NCBI GenBank assembly: GCA_010015805.1
Contig: ML978122.1
Span: forward strand, 2,018,453 to 2,082,452
Source: Rhizodiscina lignyota
Taxonomy: Eukaryota; Ascomycota; Dothideomycetes; Aulographales; Rhizodiscinaceae
Length of the DNA stretch: 64,000 bases
Direction of reading: 5' to 3'
The notes under the pieces are model-generated. The model was not told where the DNA came from. It worked only from the letters and a program-made list of their open reading frames with translations, and ran no database searches. This document shows, in pieces, positions 34,880-46,482 of the stretch. The position numbers and the translations under genes are program-made. Each line of letters begins with the position of its first letter. Position 1 is the stretch's first letter.

Positions 34880-36746
34880 ATGGGAACAGGGGAGCTAGAG
34901 CCCGATCCAACATCGGAGATCGCTGTTCAGAACGAGAAGGACATCACGGTACAGGAAGAACGAGATGGCAACGATAAGGCGACCGGATTGAAGCTGGATC
35001 CTCATGGATTCCCTTTACATCCACAACCTTCGTCGGATCCGAGGGGTATGGTCTCCTCGGCTTATCTGAACAGTTATTAGATCTAACGATTCTAGATCCA
35101 CTGAATTGGAATAAATGGTTCAAGCTCTGGGTCTTGTTTCAAGTTTCGTTACTATCATTCCTCAGCCCGTTTACTCAGGCTGTCATTGTATGTCTCGGCA
35201 TCACAAATCCTTCAAGCTGTCTCGTTGACATGAGACCAGAACGCTGCATATATCCCACTCTCAAAGGCCATGCACATCACCGTGCAACAAGCATCCTACT
35301 CACTCACTGTCGCCATTATCACCTCCGGAGTGGTCCCTTTGATCTGGCCAGCGATCTCAAATGTCTACGGCCGACGTCCCATATTCATTTTCGTTTCTAT
35401 CCTCGGAATCATTGGGCATGCTGCCTCCGGAGCCGCACCGAAGTGGGGAGGCATCCTTACCGCAAGAGCATTCATGGGCATTGGTACCAGTGCTGGTACA
35501 GGTATTGGCGGTGCTGTCGTGGCTGATATGTATTTCATGCATCAGCGCGGAAGGTGAGTACCAATGTTGTGCATGAGCAGCAGGGACAGTCTAACTTGTA
35601 CCCACAGATATATGGGATTTTACGTCTTCTTCCTTCAGAATGGGGCACATATCGCCGCAGTTGTTGGTGGCTATGCAGCAAAGACATTTGGATGGAGAGC
35701 GTGAGGAATTCTGGAGTCGGCATGTCTTACTCCCATACTTACTGATATGGATTAGGTGCTTTTGGATTCCAACAATCATCTGGGGTTGCAACTGGGTTGT
35801 CAACGTCTTCTGTCTCCCCGAAACGCTCTACCACAGAAACAACGCTACGGGCGAGTCGCTGCAGCCGCAGAACGAACCATGGATCAAGCGCTTTACTTTC
35901 AACAGCGCCGCCGTCGGCCGAGGCAAGCTGAGGCTGCGCGACTTCACGCATGTCTTCGAGATGCTGAGATATCCGAGCGTCTTCTTCCCAACACTGTACT
36001 ACGCCATTTCCTTCGGAGTTGGCACCGTGCTCTTTGCTGTAACTGGAGCGTCGGCATTCAGTAGCATCTACCATTACGATACCTCCCAGATTGGTTTGAT
36101 TATCGGACTACCGACGCTCATTGGCTCCTTGCTTGGCGAATTCTGCTCTGGACCGGTTAGTGATCGCATCCTGTATCTGTATACCAAACGGCACAATGGT
36201 GTGAGCAAGCCTGAGGCTCGGTTGCAGGCCATGTGGCCAGGATTCATCATTATGCCGGCTGGCGTGATCATCGAGGGTGTCTGCTTGCAGTACCACACGC
36301 ATTGGATGGGTCCAGCGATGGGCATGGCTCTGGGACTGTTTGGACTGCAGATTGTCAGCACGAATATATTTGCTTATGTGGCAGACGTGAGTACTCAAAA
36401 ATTCCCGGATTCCGACTTTGAAACAGAAGCTGATCAAATATGATGTAGTGCTATAAGCCTCAGTCCTCCGAGCTGTCCACTCTTCTCAACTTCGGCCGTC
36501 AGACATTCTCATTCACTCTCGGCTTCTACATGGTAAGCATTATTCGAAGCAAACAGCTAAGATCGCGCATGGCTAACGATTGCGGCAACGCAGATCCCAT
36601 TCGCGAAGGAGACTACTTATGGCGTCGCATGGAGCGTCATGGCACTCATCAACATGTCACTATTCGCAGGAATCATCTTATTGATGTTTAAGGGTGAGAA
36701 GTGGAGAGAACGATTGGGCCCACCGAACTTTGATCGAGATTTGTAG
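34880..36746 (+). CDS. MFS transporter, 7 exons
   Basis: Exons 34880-35045, 35096-35187, 35240-35553, 35608-35700, 35756-36386, 36449-36532 and 36594-36746 join in phase to 510 residues. The N-terminal cytosolic leader (about 60 residues) ends in DPRDPLNWNKWFKLWVLFQV, which enters TM1. INAAYIPLSKAMHITVQQAS follows TM1. SNVYGRRPIFIF is the conserved loop 2-3 signature (a G-x3-D-R-x-G-R-R variant), and GTSAGTGIGGAVVADMYF resembles the TM5 region of H+ antiporter-type carriers. A large central loop (PWIKRFTFNSAAVGRGKLRL) separates the two halves. The DPxNW entry and loop fit the fungal DHA1-like branch that includes Hol1-type carriers. The substrate cannot be read from sequence. Its place after the flavoprotein suggests transport linked to that enzyme (inference). 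Confidence 0.9.
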
Positions 36747-36833
36747 CCTTGGGGCGCATACGTATTTTGGTGGCAGGAATGTGATGGCCTCATTATTAAT
36801 CGGATTTGGGCATTCTTTTAATGATCACTGTGC

Positions 36834-39235
36834 TTAAGTCACCGGTGCCCGGCCTTTCACCTTTTGCACCAACTTCATAACATCCTCGCCCTTCACCTCC
36901 GAACCTTGATGAGACTGCTTTTTCTTGCTCTTCTTGTGCAGATCTGCCCCTACTCCACGTTCTTCTACAGCATCTGCCTTTCTCTTCCTCCGCTTCCTCC
37001 CCTCCTCCAATAGCGCCTTCATACCCTCCGTACCCTTGAATCTCGGATCGTTCGGATCAATCGCAAACTCATGGCTCTCAAACAATCGTACGAATCTCGG
37101 ATCATCAACCTGCATCTGGAAGCGATCACCATCCTCGCCCTTTCCGACGTCCTCATCAAGAGCGGCCGCTTTCTTTTGTTTCTTCTTTTTCTTCTTATCC
37201 TTCTCTGCCTTTGCGATCTCATTCATGTCGAAATGTTGTACGCCTTTACCTGTGCCATCTCGAGCATCATCGTCCGCCATAAGAAGCTCTAGTTCTGCGC
37301 GCTGTTTTGAGTTTGCCTTCTCTTCGGCCTCGCGCTCGCGCTTCAACCGCTCTTTCTCAGCTTTCTTGGCTTTCTTCGCAGCATTGCGGTTCGCGATGAC
37401 CGGGTCTTCGAAGAATGGATCGTTGAAAGGGTCATCCTCGTCGGCTGCTTCCTCTCCAGGGACTTCATTATTCTCATCGACTTCGAGGGCCTCCTCTATA
37501 GCTGTATCGCCTTGCGCTTCAGGCTTTGAAGCCTTGGATTTCTCTTTTCTCCTCGCTTTTCTTTCCTTCTCCTTGCGAATGTACTTCTCCATCGTAGTCT
37601 CTTCAGGCTCATTCACAAATACAGACTCTCTTGCTGGCCCGGCAGACAGCCCCGCCGAGAAAGTAATCTGCAGATTTCCAACTGGCTTGTCGTCCTCTTT
37701 TGGTCGTGACGGTTTTGATGGCGCATCACCCGCTAGCCCAAGCATTGCCCGTAACGCCGCGGCCTTATCCTTCTTGCTCTTGGGCTTCTCTGCATTGTTC
37801 AACTCTTCGTTGGTAATCCTGATACCAAACCTGTTTGCGGCTGCAGTTGCGTCCACTTCTTCCTGCTCTTCTTCGCCTTCGCTACCCTCGTCCGAGGAGT
37901 CGCTCGCGATGTAGGCCGCCAAATCATCATCACCAGGCCCATCGTCCCCCTTCCCTTTGCCCTTCTTTCCTCTCTTCGCACCAAATGCGCGCTTCTGGAT
38001 ATCTTTCCTCTCATGATCATCCTCATCCCACGTGAGGCGCACTTTGCTATGTTGCAGCGCGTCCGTCACAAACTCAGCCGGTCTATAACCCTCCGGAACC
38101 TTTTCGCACTCGTCTCTTGGCTTGTCTTCCTCAAACGACACATCGTCGGGTACAAAGCGCAGGTCAAAGAAGTTTGCAGATGATAGATATTCCCGGCCAT
38201 CCATGGCATCGTAGAGTGCCTTTCCGACTGAAGGAGAGGAGCAGGTGACCACAGCGTAGTAATATCGTAACCTATCAAGTTGATATCGGCGCAAGGCGGT
38301 GGAATCATATTCCTCCGAGTTGCTGTTTTGTAGTAGCTTTTCCTTGATTTTGTCCTCGTCGTCGGCATCCTCTGACGCGTCGGATTCATCGTCATCTTCT
38401 GCGGTAACATCTCGAGCAAGTACAGTCTTCCGTTTCGACTTTTGGAAGAGTTCGCGCGGTGGTCCTTCAATTTCCTCGCGCTGCATCCTTTCGCGTCCAA
38501 ACTCGCTGGGGTAGACGGTGACGTTGAGTATTCGTCCGTCCTGAGGCACAAAACTTGAAGCTACGGCCATCAGGTCTACAGCTCGTATGTTGTCCCAGTC
38601 CAAGTTCACTACTGCAAGCCGTGATGACACCTCACCCATTGGCACCTCCTTCTCTTCCACTCTGAGCCCCATCTCTTCTACCTCCTCTTCCTCAGAGTCG
38701 TCTTCACTGTCTGAACTACTTTCAGAACTTGACTCTTCTATATCTGACGCCTCTTCCTCTTCCTCCTCTCCATCACTCATGCCCGTGCCAACCCTTCTAA
38801 GCTCTTTTCTGACAACGTCATCATCCTCACCAAGCTCAAGCTCGTCCTGGCCGGCTTCTGGCTCATCGTCCTCGTCGCCTTCAGAATCATCTTCCTCATC
38901 GACAACTTCATACAACTTCCTCATATCCCTCTTACCCTTCCCCGCATCAATCTTCCGCCCATATTTGTCAACTTTCGCCTTCCGCACAAAGTCTTCATCA
39001 TCCAAGACCTTCGCGAATCTTGAATCGACCTTGACTTTGGTATGTGATCGTGAGGGGACGCGGAATCGAGGGTCTGTTTGAAAGTTGGAAAACCGTGGAT
39101 CGGCTGTAAATAACATTAGCGACAACTCTTCTCTATGCTAGTCGATTGGTGATTGAACTTACTGATCGTCGCCGAAGGTTGGGCGAATGGCTTTCCGCGC
39201 GATTTTGGCGCTTTCTGCTTCATATTCTGCGGCAT
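36834..39235 (-). CDS. ESF1: Esf1, pre-rRNA processing factor
   Basis: Exons 39235-39163 and 39103-36834 (59-base intron, GTAAGT donor, TTACAG acceptor) give 780 residues. Esf1 is a nucleolar protein needed for early 18S rRNA processing. It opens MPQNMKQKAPKSRGKPFA, and the splice creates TITDPRFSNFQTDPRFRVPS. The DPRF motif that begins the family recurs near the C-terminus (VDDPRFVRLFESHEFAIDP, NDPRFKGT) in the NUC153 domain. The middle holds the RRM-like conserved block VVNLDWDNIRAVDLMAVASS and LRYYYAVVTCSS, and long acidic and Lys-rich tracts typical of nucleolar proteins. The stop lies 88 bases from the convergent MFS stop, so the two transcripts probably overlap at their 3' ends. Confidence 0.96.
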
Positions 39236-39636
39236 TCTGGATCCTGCCTCTCTCATACGAATATGATCGAGAGGAGACTGAGGAATGCTGGATGCAGTGT
39301 CAATTGTGGACGTTACGTCCAGCGGACTTCCGAAGACAGCCCTGACAGTCCAAATTTTTTGGCACAAACACGCCAAGATTTCCCGCCCCACATTCGGCCG
39401 AGGCCACATCCTTGTACCCCACACTTTTCTGCAGGCATCATGATGCTGCAACGGACGGAACCGATGTCTTCTCACGAGTGCCACACGACACGCTCTTCTG
39501 CCTCAACAAAAGCTGTCGATTCGCCGCATCCAATTCAAGCAATACATAGATCTCTCCATCCTAAACCTAAATCTCTGCGACCACAACTCAATCGCATCTC
39601 CAAGCACCCCGCAAGACTCGAATGTGAGGGGTAGCA
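39236..39636. promoter_or_regulatory. Divergent promoter, ESF1 / 56-residue membrane protein
   Basis: Four hundred bases shared by two divergent starts. A cytosine-rich stretch occupies 39380-39430. No other feature recognised. Confidence 0.5.
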
Positions 39637-39894
39637 ATGGCAGCACCGGCTGGCTTCTTGACGTACGTATCCCAACAATTTTCCTACGCCACTTATTCAA
39701 TTCCACATGGTCTTTTGCGCACTGTGACTGATGAGATTTGGCCATGTAGAGGGCGAAACCTCGCATTGTTCTCCTTCCTCTCCCTCGGCAGCGGCTACAT
39801 GATCCTCAAGATGCGCACGATACAGGCGAAGCGGCAAGAACGGGTGGCCGGCGACCTCACGGTGTCTGCGTCGCGCTCTGGCGGTGGCATATAG
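39637..39894 (+). CDS. Small single-pass membrane protein, 56 residues
   Basis: Exons 39637-39662 and 39750-39894 with an 87-base intron (GTACGT donor, CATGTAG acceptor). The product begins MAAPAGFLTGRNLALFSFLS, has one hydrophobic segment (LALFSFLSLGSGYMILKM), then a basic stretch (RTIQAKRQER) and a Ser/Gly-rich end. Size, single span and positive flank are like small mitochondrial inner-membrane or ER proteins, but I cannot name the family. The unspliced frame is also open (85 codons), so retention is possible. The spliced form is preferred because donor and acceptor are both strong and the join is in phase. Confidence 0.6.
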   Translation: MAAPAGFLTYVSQQFSYATYSIPHGLLRTVTDEIWPCRGRNLALFSFLSLGSGYMILKMRTIQAKRQERVAGDLTVSASRSGGGI

Positions 39895-40466
39895 GAACAT
39901 CCTCAAACGAGTTTCACGGGGAGACGACCTGCTTGGGTGAAGGAAACTGCGACGACTGGTGATGTGAGCAAAAGTCGTATGGCGGAGAATGGGAGGCGGA
40001 GGCGGAATCTACAAAGGCAGTCGTTACGAAAAGGGAAGATATAAGCAAATATTATATCGGCGTAATATACTCGGAGCTCATCATTGTTACAGGTCACGAT
40101 AGGAGGCATTTTGTGGCGTCTGAAAGGCGAATTTTGGGGGCGATCCTCACGTAGCGCCAATATGCAGCAATGGCATCAATATCTGCTTCTAGTACTATAG
40201 TCACGCCGCTGAAGGTGTTGCCGTTTTATGTGCAACTCATGCCTCCAGAGCAGTTCAACCGGACTCGGATGCTCATCGAAATTTCCAACACGCACCAGAT
40301 AGCGACAGGAGTCGGATTTTCTAGACGACAATGACTGAATTCATATTACTCTAGTTATCGCTTACATCCCAGCCTCATGCCCTCGCTTCAATTATCAAGC
40401 ATTAAAATGGGGGGAACCCCTACTGATTCGTCCCCAACCACCTACTCGCCGCCTTTGCCTCACTCT
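39895..40466. other. Intergenic, 572 bases
   Basis: Between the convergent ends of the small membrane protein and the aldo-keto reductase. Nothing recognised. Confidence 0.45.
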
Positions 40467-41742
40467 CTAGAACGCTTCCCTGGGCTTGATCGGCCTCGGC
40501 TTCTGCACCGAGTCCATGAACGAGGTCAAGGACAGGAGACCAATCTTATCAGGCGTATCGTACGTGTTGTACTTGTTGCCGGTGAACTCGAAGAGGAAGT
40601 TCATGGGGAAGCCGATCTGGAAGCCGTATGCATCGTCGATCTGGCGCATGTCGTCGTCAGACAGCTCTAACGATAGCGCCTCAATGTTGCCCTTCAGATG
40701 CTCCACTTTGCGTCCGCCAACGATTGGGAAGATGTACGGTGACTTTTGCATAATATACGCCATTGCCTTTCAGGTGTTAGTTTCCCTGATCGTGGGTGTA
40801 TGTGGGGGGAAGGGTGATACATACCACACTGGTCATGATGGTGTTCTTCTCTTTCGCAATCTTCTCGAGAACCACGCTGACTTTTTCGGCTTCGGGGGGG
40901 ATGCGCCTCACCTTCCTGCCCTCGTCGCTCTTCCTCTGCTCTTCGGTCTTGAACGCTCCACCACCGAGTGCGCCCCAAGGCGCAATGCCCATACCCTCAT
41001 CCTGGCACATCGGCAAGATTTCACGCTCCATATCCCTGTCAGCTGCGCTCCAGCGTCCTTGGTAGACGCTGAACTGCCTCAATCCGTGATCTCTCGCATA
41101 CTGGTTGGCCTTTGACACCACCCACGCAGGAGTGTCCGACACACCGAGATAAAGCACCTTCCCAGAAGCAACGACGTGGTTGAGCGATTGCATCAGCTCG
41201 GGAATCGAAGTGGTGAAGTCCCACCAATGCACATAGAGCAGATCAATGTAGTCGGTCTGCAGCTTCTTGAGCGAGGCGGCCAGCGAGGTGTGCAGCGACT
41301 TGGAATGGTTGCCCGTGAAGTTGATCTGGTGCTTGATCGACCTATCACCGCCCTTGAAGCCAGTAGTGAACTTGGTCGCGATGACCATCTGGTCGCGCAC
41401 GCCGCGCTCCGCCAGCCACTCGCCGATCCACGTCTCGCTCTGCTCGTCCTGGTAGTTGTTCGAGGTGTCGATGAAGTTGCCGCCCATGTCGAAGAAGTAG
41501 TCGAGGATCTCAAACGCGGTCTTCTTGTCCATGTCGCCCATCCAGTCGACCCTGATTTGAGTGTGCTCGTTAGTTTCCTGGTTTTATGTGATAAGCTCGT
41601 GGATGGAGAATCCTCACCATTGGTTGCCAAAGTTCATCGCGCCCAGGCATAGCGGGCTAACGCGAACGCCAGCAGTGGGAGATAGGACGCGGTGGTAGCC
41701 AAGAATGCTCTTTGGCTTTTCTGGTGGGTCGCCGAATGCCAT
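40467..41742 (-). CDS. Aldo-keto reductase, aryl-alcohol dehydrogenase group
   Basis: Exons 41742-41618, 41551-40825 and 40766-40467 (66 and 58-base introns) give 383 residues. The protein is an NADPH-dependent (beta/alpha)8 barrel of the AAD / norsolorinic-acid-reductase branch that reduces aldehydes and ketones. The catalytic tetrad is intact: Asp70 and Tyr75 in [12 protein letters not shown], Lys102 in VIATKFT, His150 in LLYVHWWD. The N-terminal [20 protein letters not shown] and the [19 protein letters not shown] loop are typical. The late motif [20 protein letters not shown] binds the cofactor phosphate. Most yeast AAD proteins are of unknown substrate, and stress-linked aldehyde detoxification is the usual guess. 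No cluster partner lies adjacent. Confidence 0.93.
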
Positions 41743-42120
41743 TGCTACGAAGTTATTTGCGTTGAGCTGATCGAAGAGTCGAAAGAACAGACTGATGAGC
41801 TAGAAAGGTTGAAGTGCTTGGAAGTCAATTGAGAGAAGTGCGATGTTGAATTGAAGAAGGCTGGCGTGCACAAAGAAATTTATAGCTTCGCGAGCTGTCG
41901 ATTTGGAAAGTTGGTGCGTGACGTAAACGAGCTGTGCTGCATTCTACGGAGTACTTTTGCCGCGTCAACAGTAGTGCTGCTCGACGGAGTTAAACACGCA
42001 GCTACTGGATATCGCCATATATTTCTCATCAAGCTCTCCCCTTGACCTCAAGCTCCCTTGTGTGGCGCTACAACTAGCTCCGTACGGATGATCCACACCA
42101 TTAAGCATACGGGACCCTCG

Positions 42121-42151
42121 AATGAGGTTCGAATCAAGACTTAACCTCATT
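42121..42151. repeat. Short inverted repeat
   Basis: Arms aatgaggtt (42121-42129) and aacctcatt (42143-42151) are perfectly complementary around a 13-base loop. Function unknown. Confidence 0.7.
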
Positions 42152-42738
42152 GAGATGTCGTTAGTCGGAGAATCTTCACACCACATCATGTAATGGGCTT
42201 TAACCCCGTTAAGTTCCCGCAGCTTTTGTCCGTAGCGCATGAACTCCAACTGTCATGGACCCGGAATTCAAGACTTTGTGCTCCCATACGCTTGGAGTAC
42301 ATGTGACGATACGACGTGAACATTGAGCTCTGGACAGGCACTATTGTAGACACCAAGTCCACAGCGTTTCGTCGTTGCAGCTGGGACGAAGTGGAAAAGG
42401 AATTATCATCGTCATGCGTAACTGCTCACATTGTGGGCAAAGTCATGTATTTGAAAGCTATACTGAAATTTTCAAGGATGCATCACCAGTGGATCGTGCT
42501 TCGAGTAGGAGTCGGCCTTCTCCAAATTCGCCAACTTGACCCATTTTACAACAGAGAAGCTCAGCGGAGCCATTTGTGCCACCACAACGAATGTAAAAAC
42601 CCAACTCACTATGAGTTTGCTACGCCTGCTTCCAATCAGTCGAAGACTATTTGCTGGACAGCTGCGAAAGACGCAAAGAGGAATGAGGAGCCCGTGCCAC
42701 CCTGCCGGAGGCACGAGTGACACGACGCTGCGTGTCTC

Positions 42739-42972
42739 ATGCACGCCGCTCCGGAGGGCAATGAGATGATAAGTACCCAAACGAATGATAGGAAGAACGA
42801 CGTCGGGCTGACTTATCGCTGCTTTTGCTCTGCGCCTTGCAACAGCCGCGAGGAATTACTTGAACATCAAATGGGAGAACACGTTGGAGCATTCCCACCC
42901 GGACACATTTGCACCGATTGTGGCGGGAAGATGCCCAACGAATCAGAAATTCCCCTTCGCACACTCCGATAG
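42739..42972 (+). CDS. Zinc-finger-like orphan frame (doubtful)
   Basis: A 77-codon ATG frame contains YRCFCSAPCNSREELLEHQM then GEHV and HICTDCGGKM. The spacing of Cys and His (C-x3..C with H-x4-H, then C-x2-C) resembles two C2H2-type units. No neighbour, promoter signal or splice continuation supports it, and 77 open codons are not rare by chance. It could be a decayed or partial fungal zinc-finger gene. Confidence 0.25.
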   Translation: MHAAPEGNEMISTQTNDRKNDVGLTYRCFCSAPCNSREELLEHQMGEHVGAFPPGHICTDCGGKMPNESEIPLRTLR

Positions 42973-43000
42973 ATATCGGGTTTGCGAAAATCGTCGGTAA

Positions 43001-43020
43001 AAGACGGTCTAAGACGGTCT
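43001..43020. repeat. 10-base direct duplication
   Basis: The decamer aagacggtct occurs twice back to back. It is isolated and noncoding. Confidence 0.85.
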
Positions 43021-43462
43021 TTAGCGGAAAATGTTCGCACGTCTTGACGTTCAAAGAAACTCATGCGATCGACGGAGATAATACAAGGCCTATCGCAGGG
43101 ACTGCGGTTGGCTTGCACTATCTCGAAGCCACACGTGCCGATACCGCCTGCAGGTGCTTGTTGAGGCATTAAGGAGTTGGAACCCTATCAGACGTCTCCG
43201 AGCTCGGAAATCAAATTGGGGATATTCGTGCGATGAAATATGAACGGCATGCCTTACTTGGAATAGAGAGCATCAGAGCTGCGCGTCGACTGACAGGCCA
43301 CGAGTAATGGCAAGCACGCCGCAGTAGAAAGTAGGGGGCGCCGAGCGAGACATTGGTTCTATACATTTCCATTCGTCGAAAAGTATCATCAAGAAAAGAA
43401 AAAAAAGTTTTCTACATGCACATATCGCTCGTCACCAATGCAGAGAGCCGACAAAGATTTTT

Positions 43463-45682
43463 TCATCTCGGGCTTCCTGCCCAAGTGCGCATCCCCAAGC
43501 CCAAGAATTCGAACAGAATCGGATTGCCTTCCACGGCAAGCCATGCAATGCCTACAACGCAGTGCATTAGCAATCGAGGCGCAAAGGACACCCAAAGCCG
43601 ACGCTGGCCGGTAAAGAGAAGAGTTGGAAGGAGAAAGGGGATAAGACTCACCAGCATAAACAATCAGCTTTGTCACGACTTCGACGTCATACCGCACACG
43701 CGGTCGTTCCACTTTCTTGAAAATCTCGCGCTCTTCATTTCGCTCCATCTCCTGCGCCTTCTCTTCCGCATACTCTTCGGTGTAATCTTCCCGGACCTCT
43801 TGCAGCTTGTCGAAGTCGCCGCTCCGACTCTCCGTCTGGAGCAACGGGCCTCCAAAGCCGGGGTCTTGAAATGCGCCCAGCGCTATACCCGCATCATCTA
43901 GAGGATCGCTGTCTTTTCTGACGCCGATGCCCAGCGCAGTGCCATTCGGTGTGTACACACCATGATCTGTAAGCGTTGGTGGTGGCGTGAGCGGAGGGTC
44001 GTAGAAATCTGGGAAGGCCTCTGGCCCTGTGCTCCCCATCATCTTTTCGTAGCTCTGCACTCTGCTCGATAGTGGCGTAGGTAGCAGATCTGCTGGATTT
44101 GGGAGGCTGATGTGGTTGGGGGTCTCCGTCCTCCTGTGTTTATATGCGATGTTGGCAGAGTTTGAGATGGATGAGTCGTTCAGCGGCCCATTTTCGTTGA
44201 TTGTGAGAGTGGGAAGAGAAGGCTGCTTCCGCTGTGTCCCAGTAGAGCTCGACTCGAGTGCTGAGATTATGGGCGAGTTTGCAAGACTCTCTCGCCGCCT
44301 TTTCTGGCGGTATGCTATGGTCTCCCATGCATCAGCTTCAGACTGCGGCCCAATCGAAACCGCCCTCCGTCTCAGCGGGTTGGTTAGTTTATTCGTCAAC
44401 AAGCTGGGTATTTCAAATGCTGGTGGGATAATGTTGTCGTCTCTCCGTAAATTTGGAACTGTCGAGTACTGTGATGCCTTGAGGAAGAACTTGCGCGGAA
44501 GGTCTGCACCAAAGCTCTCCACGATGCGGAAAATAGGTGGGAGCGTTGTAAGTAAAGTAGGTTTCATGATACCTCGCCAGGCAAAGATGATAAGCACCCC
44601 AACAATTATACGAGCCACTGCTCCGATCCATCCAATCGTTTCCAATTGGAATGGCACGGTCCCGGGGACGGGATCGTTGGAGCTGAAACGTGTGCTGGCA
44701 AAATGCCACACCCCCGTCTCCAATCCAATGATGACGGCCGCGAAGGCAACCGAGTCATCAAAACAAGGGCAATTGTCTGCAGGCTCGGGATGTATTCGAA
44801 CCAGAACAAGGACGACAAGTAGGAGGATGAGTGGCTTTGCGTATGACGCGCCAGTGATCCACTCGTCATATACGTCCCCGTATATGATCTGCATAGCGGC
44901 AACAAGCGCACCCAGCGCGCCGCCAACGAAGACGTCGAAGAAACCATGCATTCCGCAGTATAAGCGACCAAGCACGATTGAGATGGCGTACCAATAGAAT
45001 CCCACCTGCGCGACGGTGTGAAACACGGTCCGGTCCACGGCAGGAACTGCATGAAGGGCATGAAGAACGTATATGGCGACGGAAATGGCATTTGTAGCAT
45101 GTGTTGAAGGGAAGCCGTATTCAAGAGCTGCCGATCCGGACATTGTGATTCGTACGAGTGGTGGGGAGAGAGGGCGAGGCAAGCAGAGGAGGTCTTTGAG
45201 AACGCCGGACCAGAAGACGCCGTTCGCAAGCATGTGCGTCATGCTATTTCATAGATCAGCAACTTAAATATAGGAGTTCAAGGTAGTTGCGCACGCTCTG
45301 CCCCAATCTGTATACCCGCACCAGAACAGCACTGGCAGTCCCGTCATGAAGAACGTATGTGTCCCCAAGTTCGCCGTCATGGCGAAGTACGAATCTAGCA
45401 ACGGCGAGCGCATCTTCTCCTGCAATAGCGCAAGATATGGTGTCTCGAGTCGCACAATGGGTATGAGGCGTTGACGGAGGTCGTATCGCCATTTTGGTAA
45501 TCGTGAGGCATCTGCAACAACTCCACGTCAGCGTCTCCTCTCCAGAATGTCGCGCGACAGGGGAAAGGGAATGCGCGCATACAATGGTCCAGATCTCTCA
45601 TTCCAGCATCAGTAACTTCCTTCGGCTCCTTGGTCGTCCCGTTCGCATAACCACCCGCCATGATGCCGCCCTTCCCATCCAT
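43463..45682 (-). CDS. LCB3: Sphingoid long-chain-base-1-phosphate phosphatase
   Basis: Exons 45682-45583, 45511-45295, 45243-43652 and 43551-43463 give about 665 residues. The enzyme removes phosphate from dihydrosphingosine/phytosphingosine-1-phosphate in the ER so the base can re-enter ceramide synthesis. The first splice makes DLDHYASRLPKWRYDLRQ, and the conserved TPYLALLQEKMRSPLLDSYF follows. Phosphatidic-acid-phosphatase motifs are intact: KDLLCLPRP, YGFPSTHATNAIS (catalytic His) and GRLYCGMHGFFDVFVGG. At least six hydrophobic spans follow. The C-terminal region adds a long hydrophilic Ser/Pro-rich insert before GIAWLAVEGNPILFEFLGLG at the end, reached only through the last intron. The start is taken at 45682 (MDGKGGIMAGG). 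An upstream in-frame ATG at 46108 would add 142 residues without recognisable character and would leave only 15 bases before the divergent DAD1 start. Confidence 0.92.
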
Positions 45683-46123
45683 CTCCGCGCTCTTGCTGCT
45701 CGTGCTTCCGGCCGCGCCGGACAATTGCTGTCTCAATTCAACGCATTCGAGTTCTCTCTTCCTAAGCCGCGTCTCTGTGCCCTTCCTGCGATCACAGTGA
45801 CGTGGAGAAGAGGCCAGCCGGGGCAGCGCGGAAGTGGGTTGTTGCGTGGCTTGAGCGCTCGACGTTGGAGATTTTGAGGATGCTCTGAACGCGCACGTGT
45901 GGGGGTCCCCCGAAGGTGAAGGGACTCCGACTGGGAGATTGCATACACGGCCAGCGTCTGGTTGGCCGGCGCCCTGATCTGAGGCGGATTGTCGGTGCGT
46001 CAGCACCGCACTCACCCAATTGGCGGGCACGGACGAGCCTAAATTCACCCTCGTCGCGGCTCGTCGCGTCGCAATGCGAGAGTTTGGATACACCAGAGAC
46101 GGCCTCAACTCTCCATCATAAAC
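45683..46123. promoter_or_regulatory. Divergent promoter, LCB3 / DAD1
   Basis: About 440 bases between two divergent starts. An open frame runs through it on the minus strand in phase with LCB3 exon 1, but with Arg/Pro-rich low-information content. GC-rich. Confidence 0.5.
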
Positions 46124-46482
46124 ATGTCGACGTCAAATCAGCCGCCAGCTAATGGCGCATCCGAGCCTACATACTTCGAACAGCAACGCGCGCTCCTAGT
46201 AGGCGAAATCGCCCAGGTAACATTCCTTCCGTCTCTCTTCCATGGCGCAAATACTAATCTCTTCCCTTCGACTAGAGTATGGAACATGTTCTGCAAAACA
46301 TCAACAAGCTCAATCGCTCACTCGAGGGCATAATCGCTGTCGGCAACGAGTTCTCTTCCGTCGAGGCGCTATGGAGTCAATTTGAGAACGTCATGGCCAA
46401 GGACACGAGTACCGAGGGTGCAGAAACGAAGCAAGGAGAAGAGGGTGCGGAGGGTGAGGCTACTGAGGGAGCAAAGGAATAA
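46124..46482 (+). CDS. DAD1: Dad1, DASH/Dam1 outer-kinetochore subunit
   Basis: Exons 46124-46216 and 46276-46482 (59-base intron) give 99 residues, matching the small size of the family. Dad1 is part of the fungal-specific DASH ring that couples kinetochores to microtubule plus ends in mitosis. The core [18 protein letters not shown], then [20 protein letters not shown] and [16 protein letters not shown], is the conserved helical hairpin. The last 30 residues are a Glu/Gly/Ala-rich tail, a common extension in filamentous species. Nothing is missing. Confidence 0.96.

Larger units (their letters stand above)
41743..43462. other. Intergenic, 1.7 kb
   Basis: Between the aldo-keto reductase start and the LCB3 stop. 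It holds a TACGGAGTAC decamer (41945-41954), a 9-bp-stem hairpin at 42121-42151, a small zinc-finger-like frame at 42739-42972 and a 10-base direct duplication at 43001-43020. No confident gene. Confidence 0.45.

Noticed and set aside
45683-46108. 142-residue N-terminal extension of LCB3 from the ATG at 46108
   Set aside because: Low-information Arg/Pro-rich sequence in a divergent promoter. It would leave 15 bases to the DAD1 start and has no counterpart in the family as I know it.
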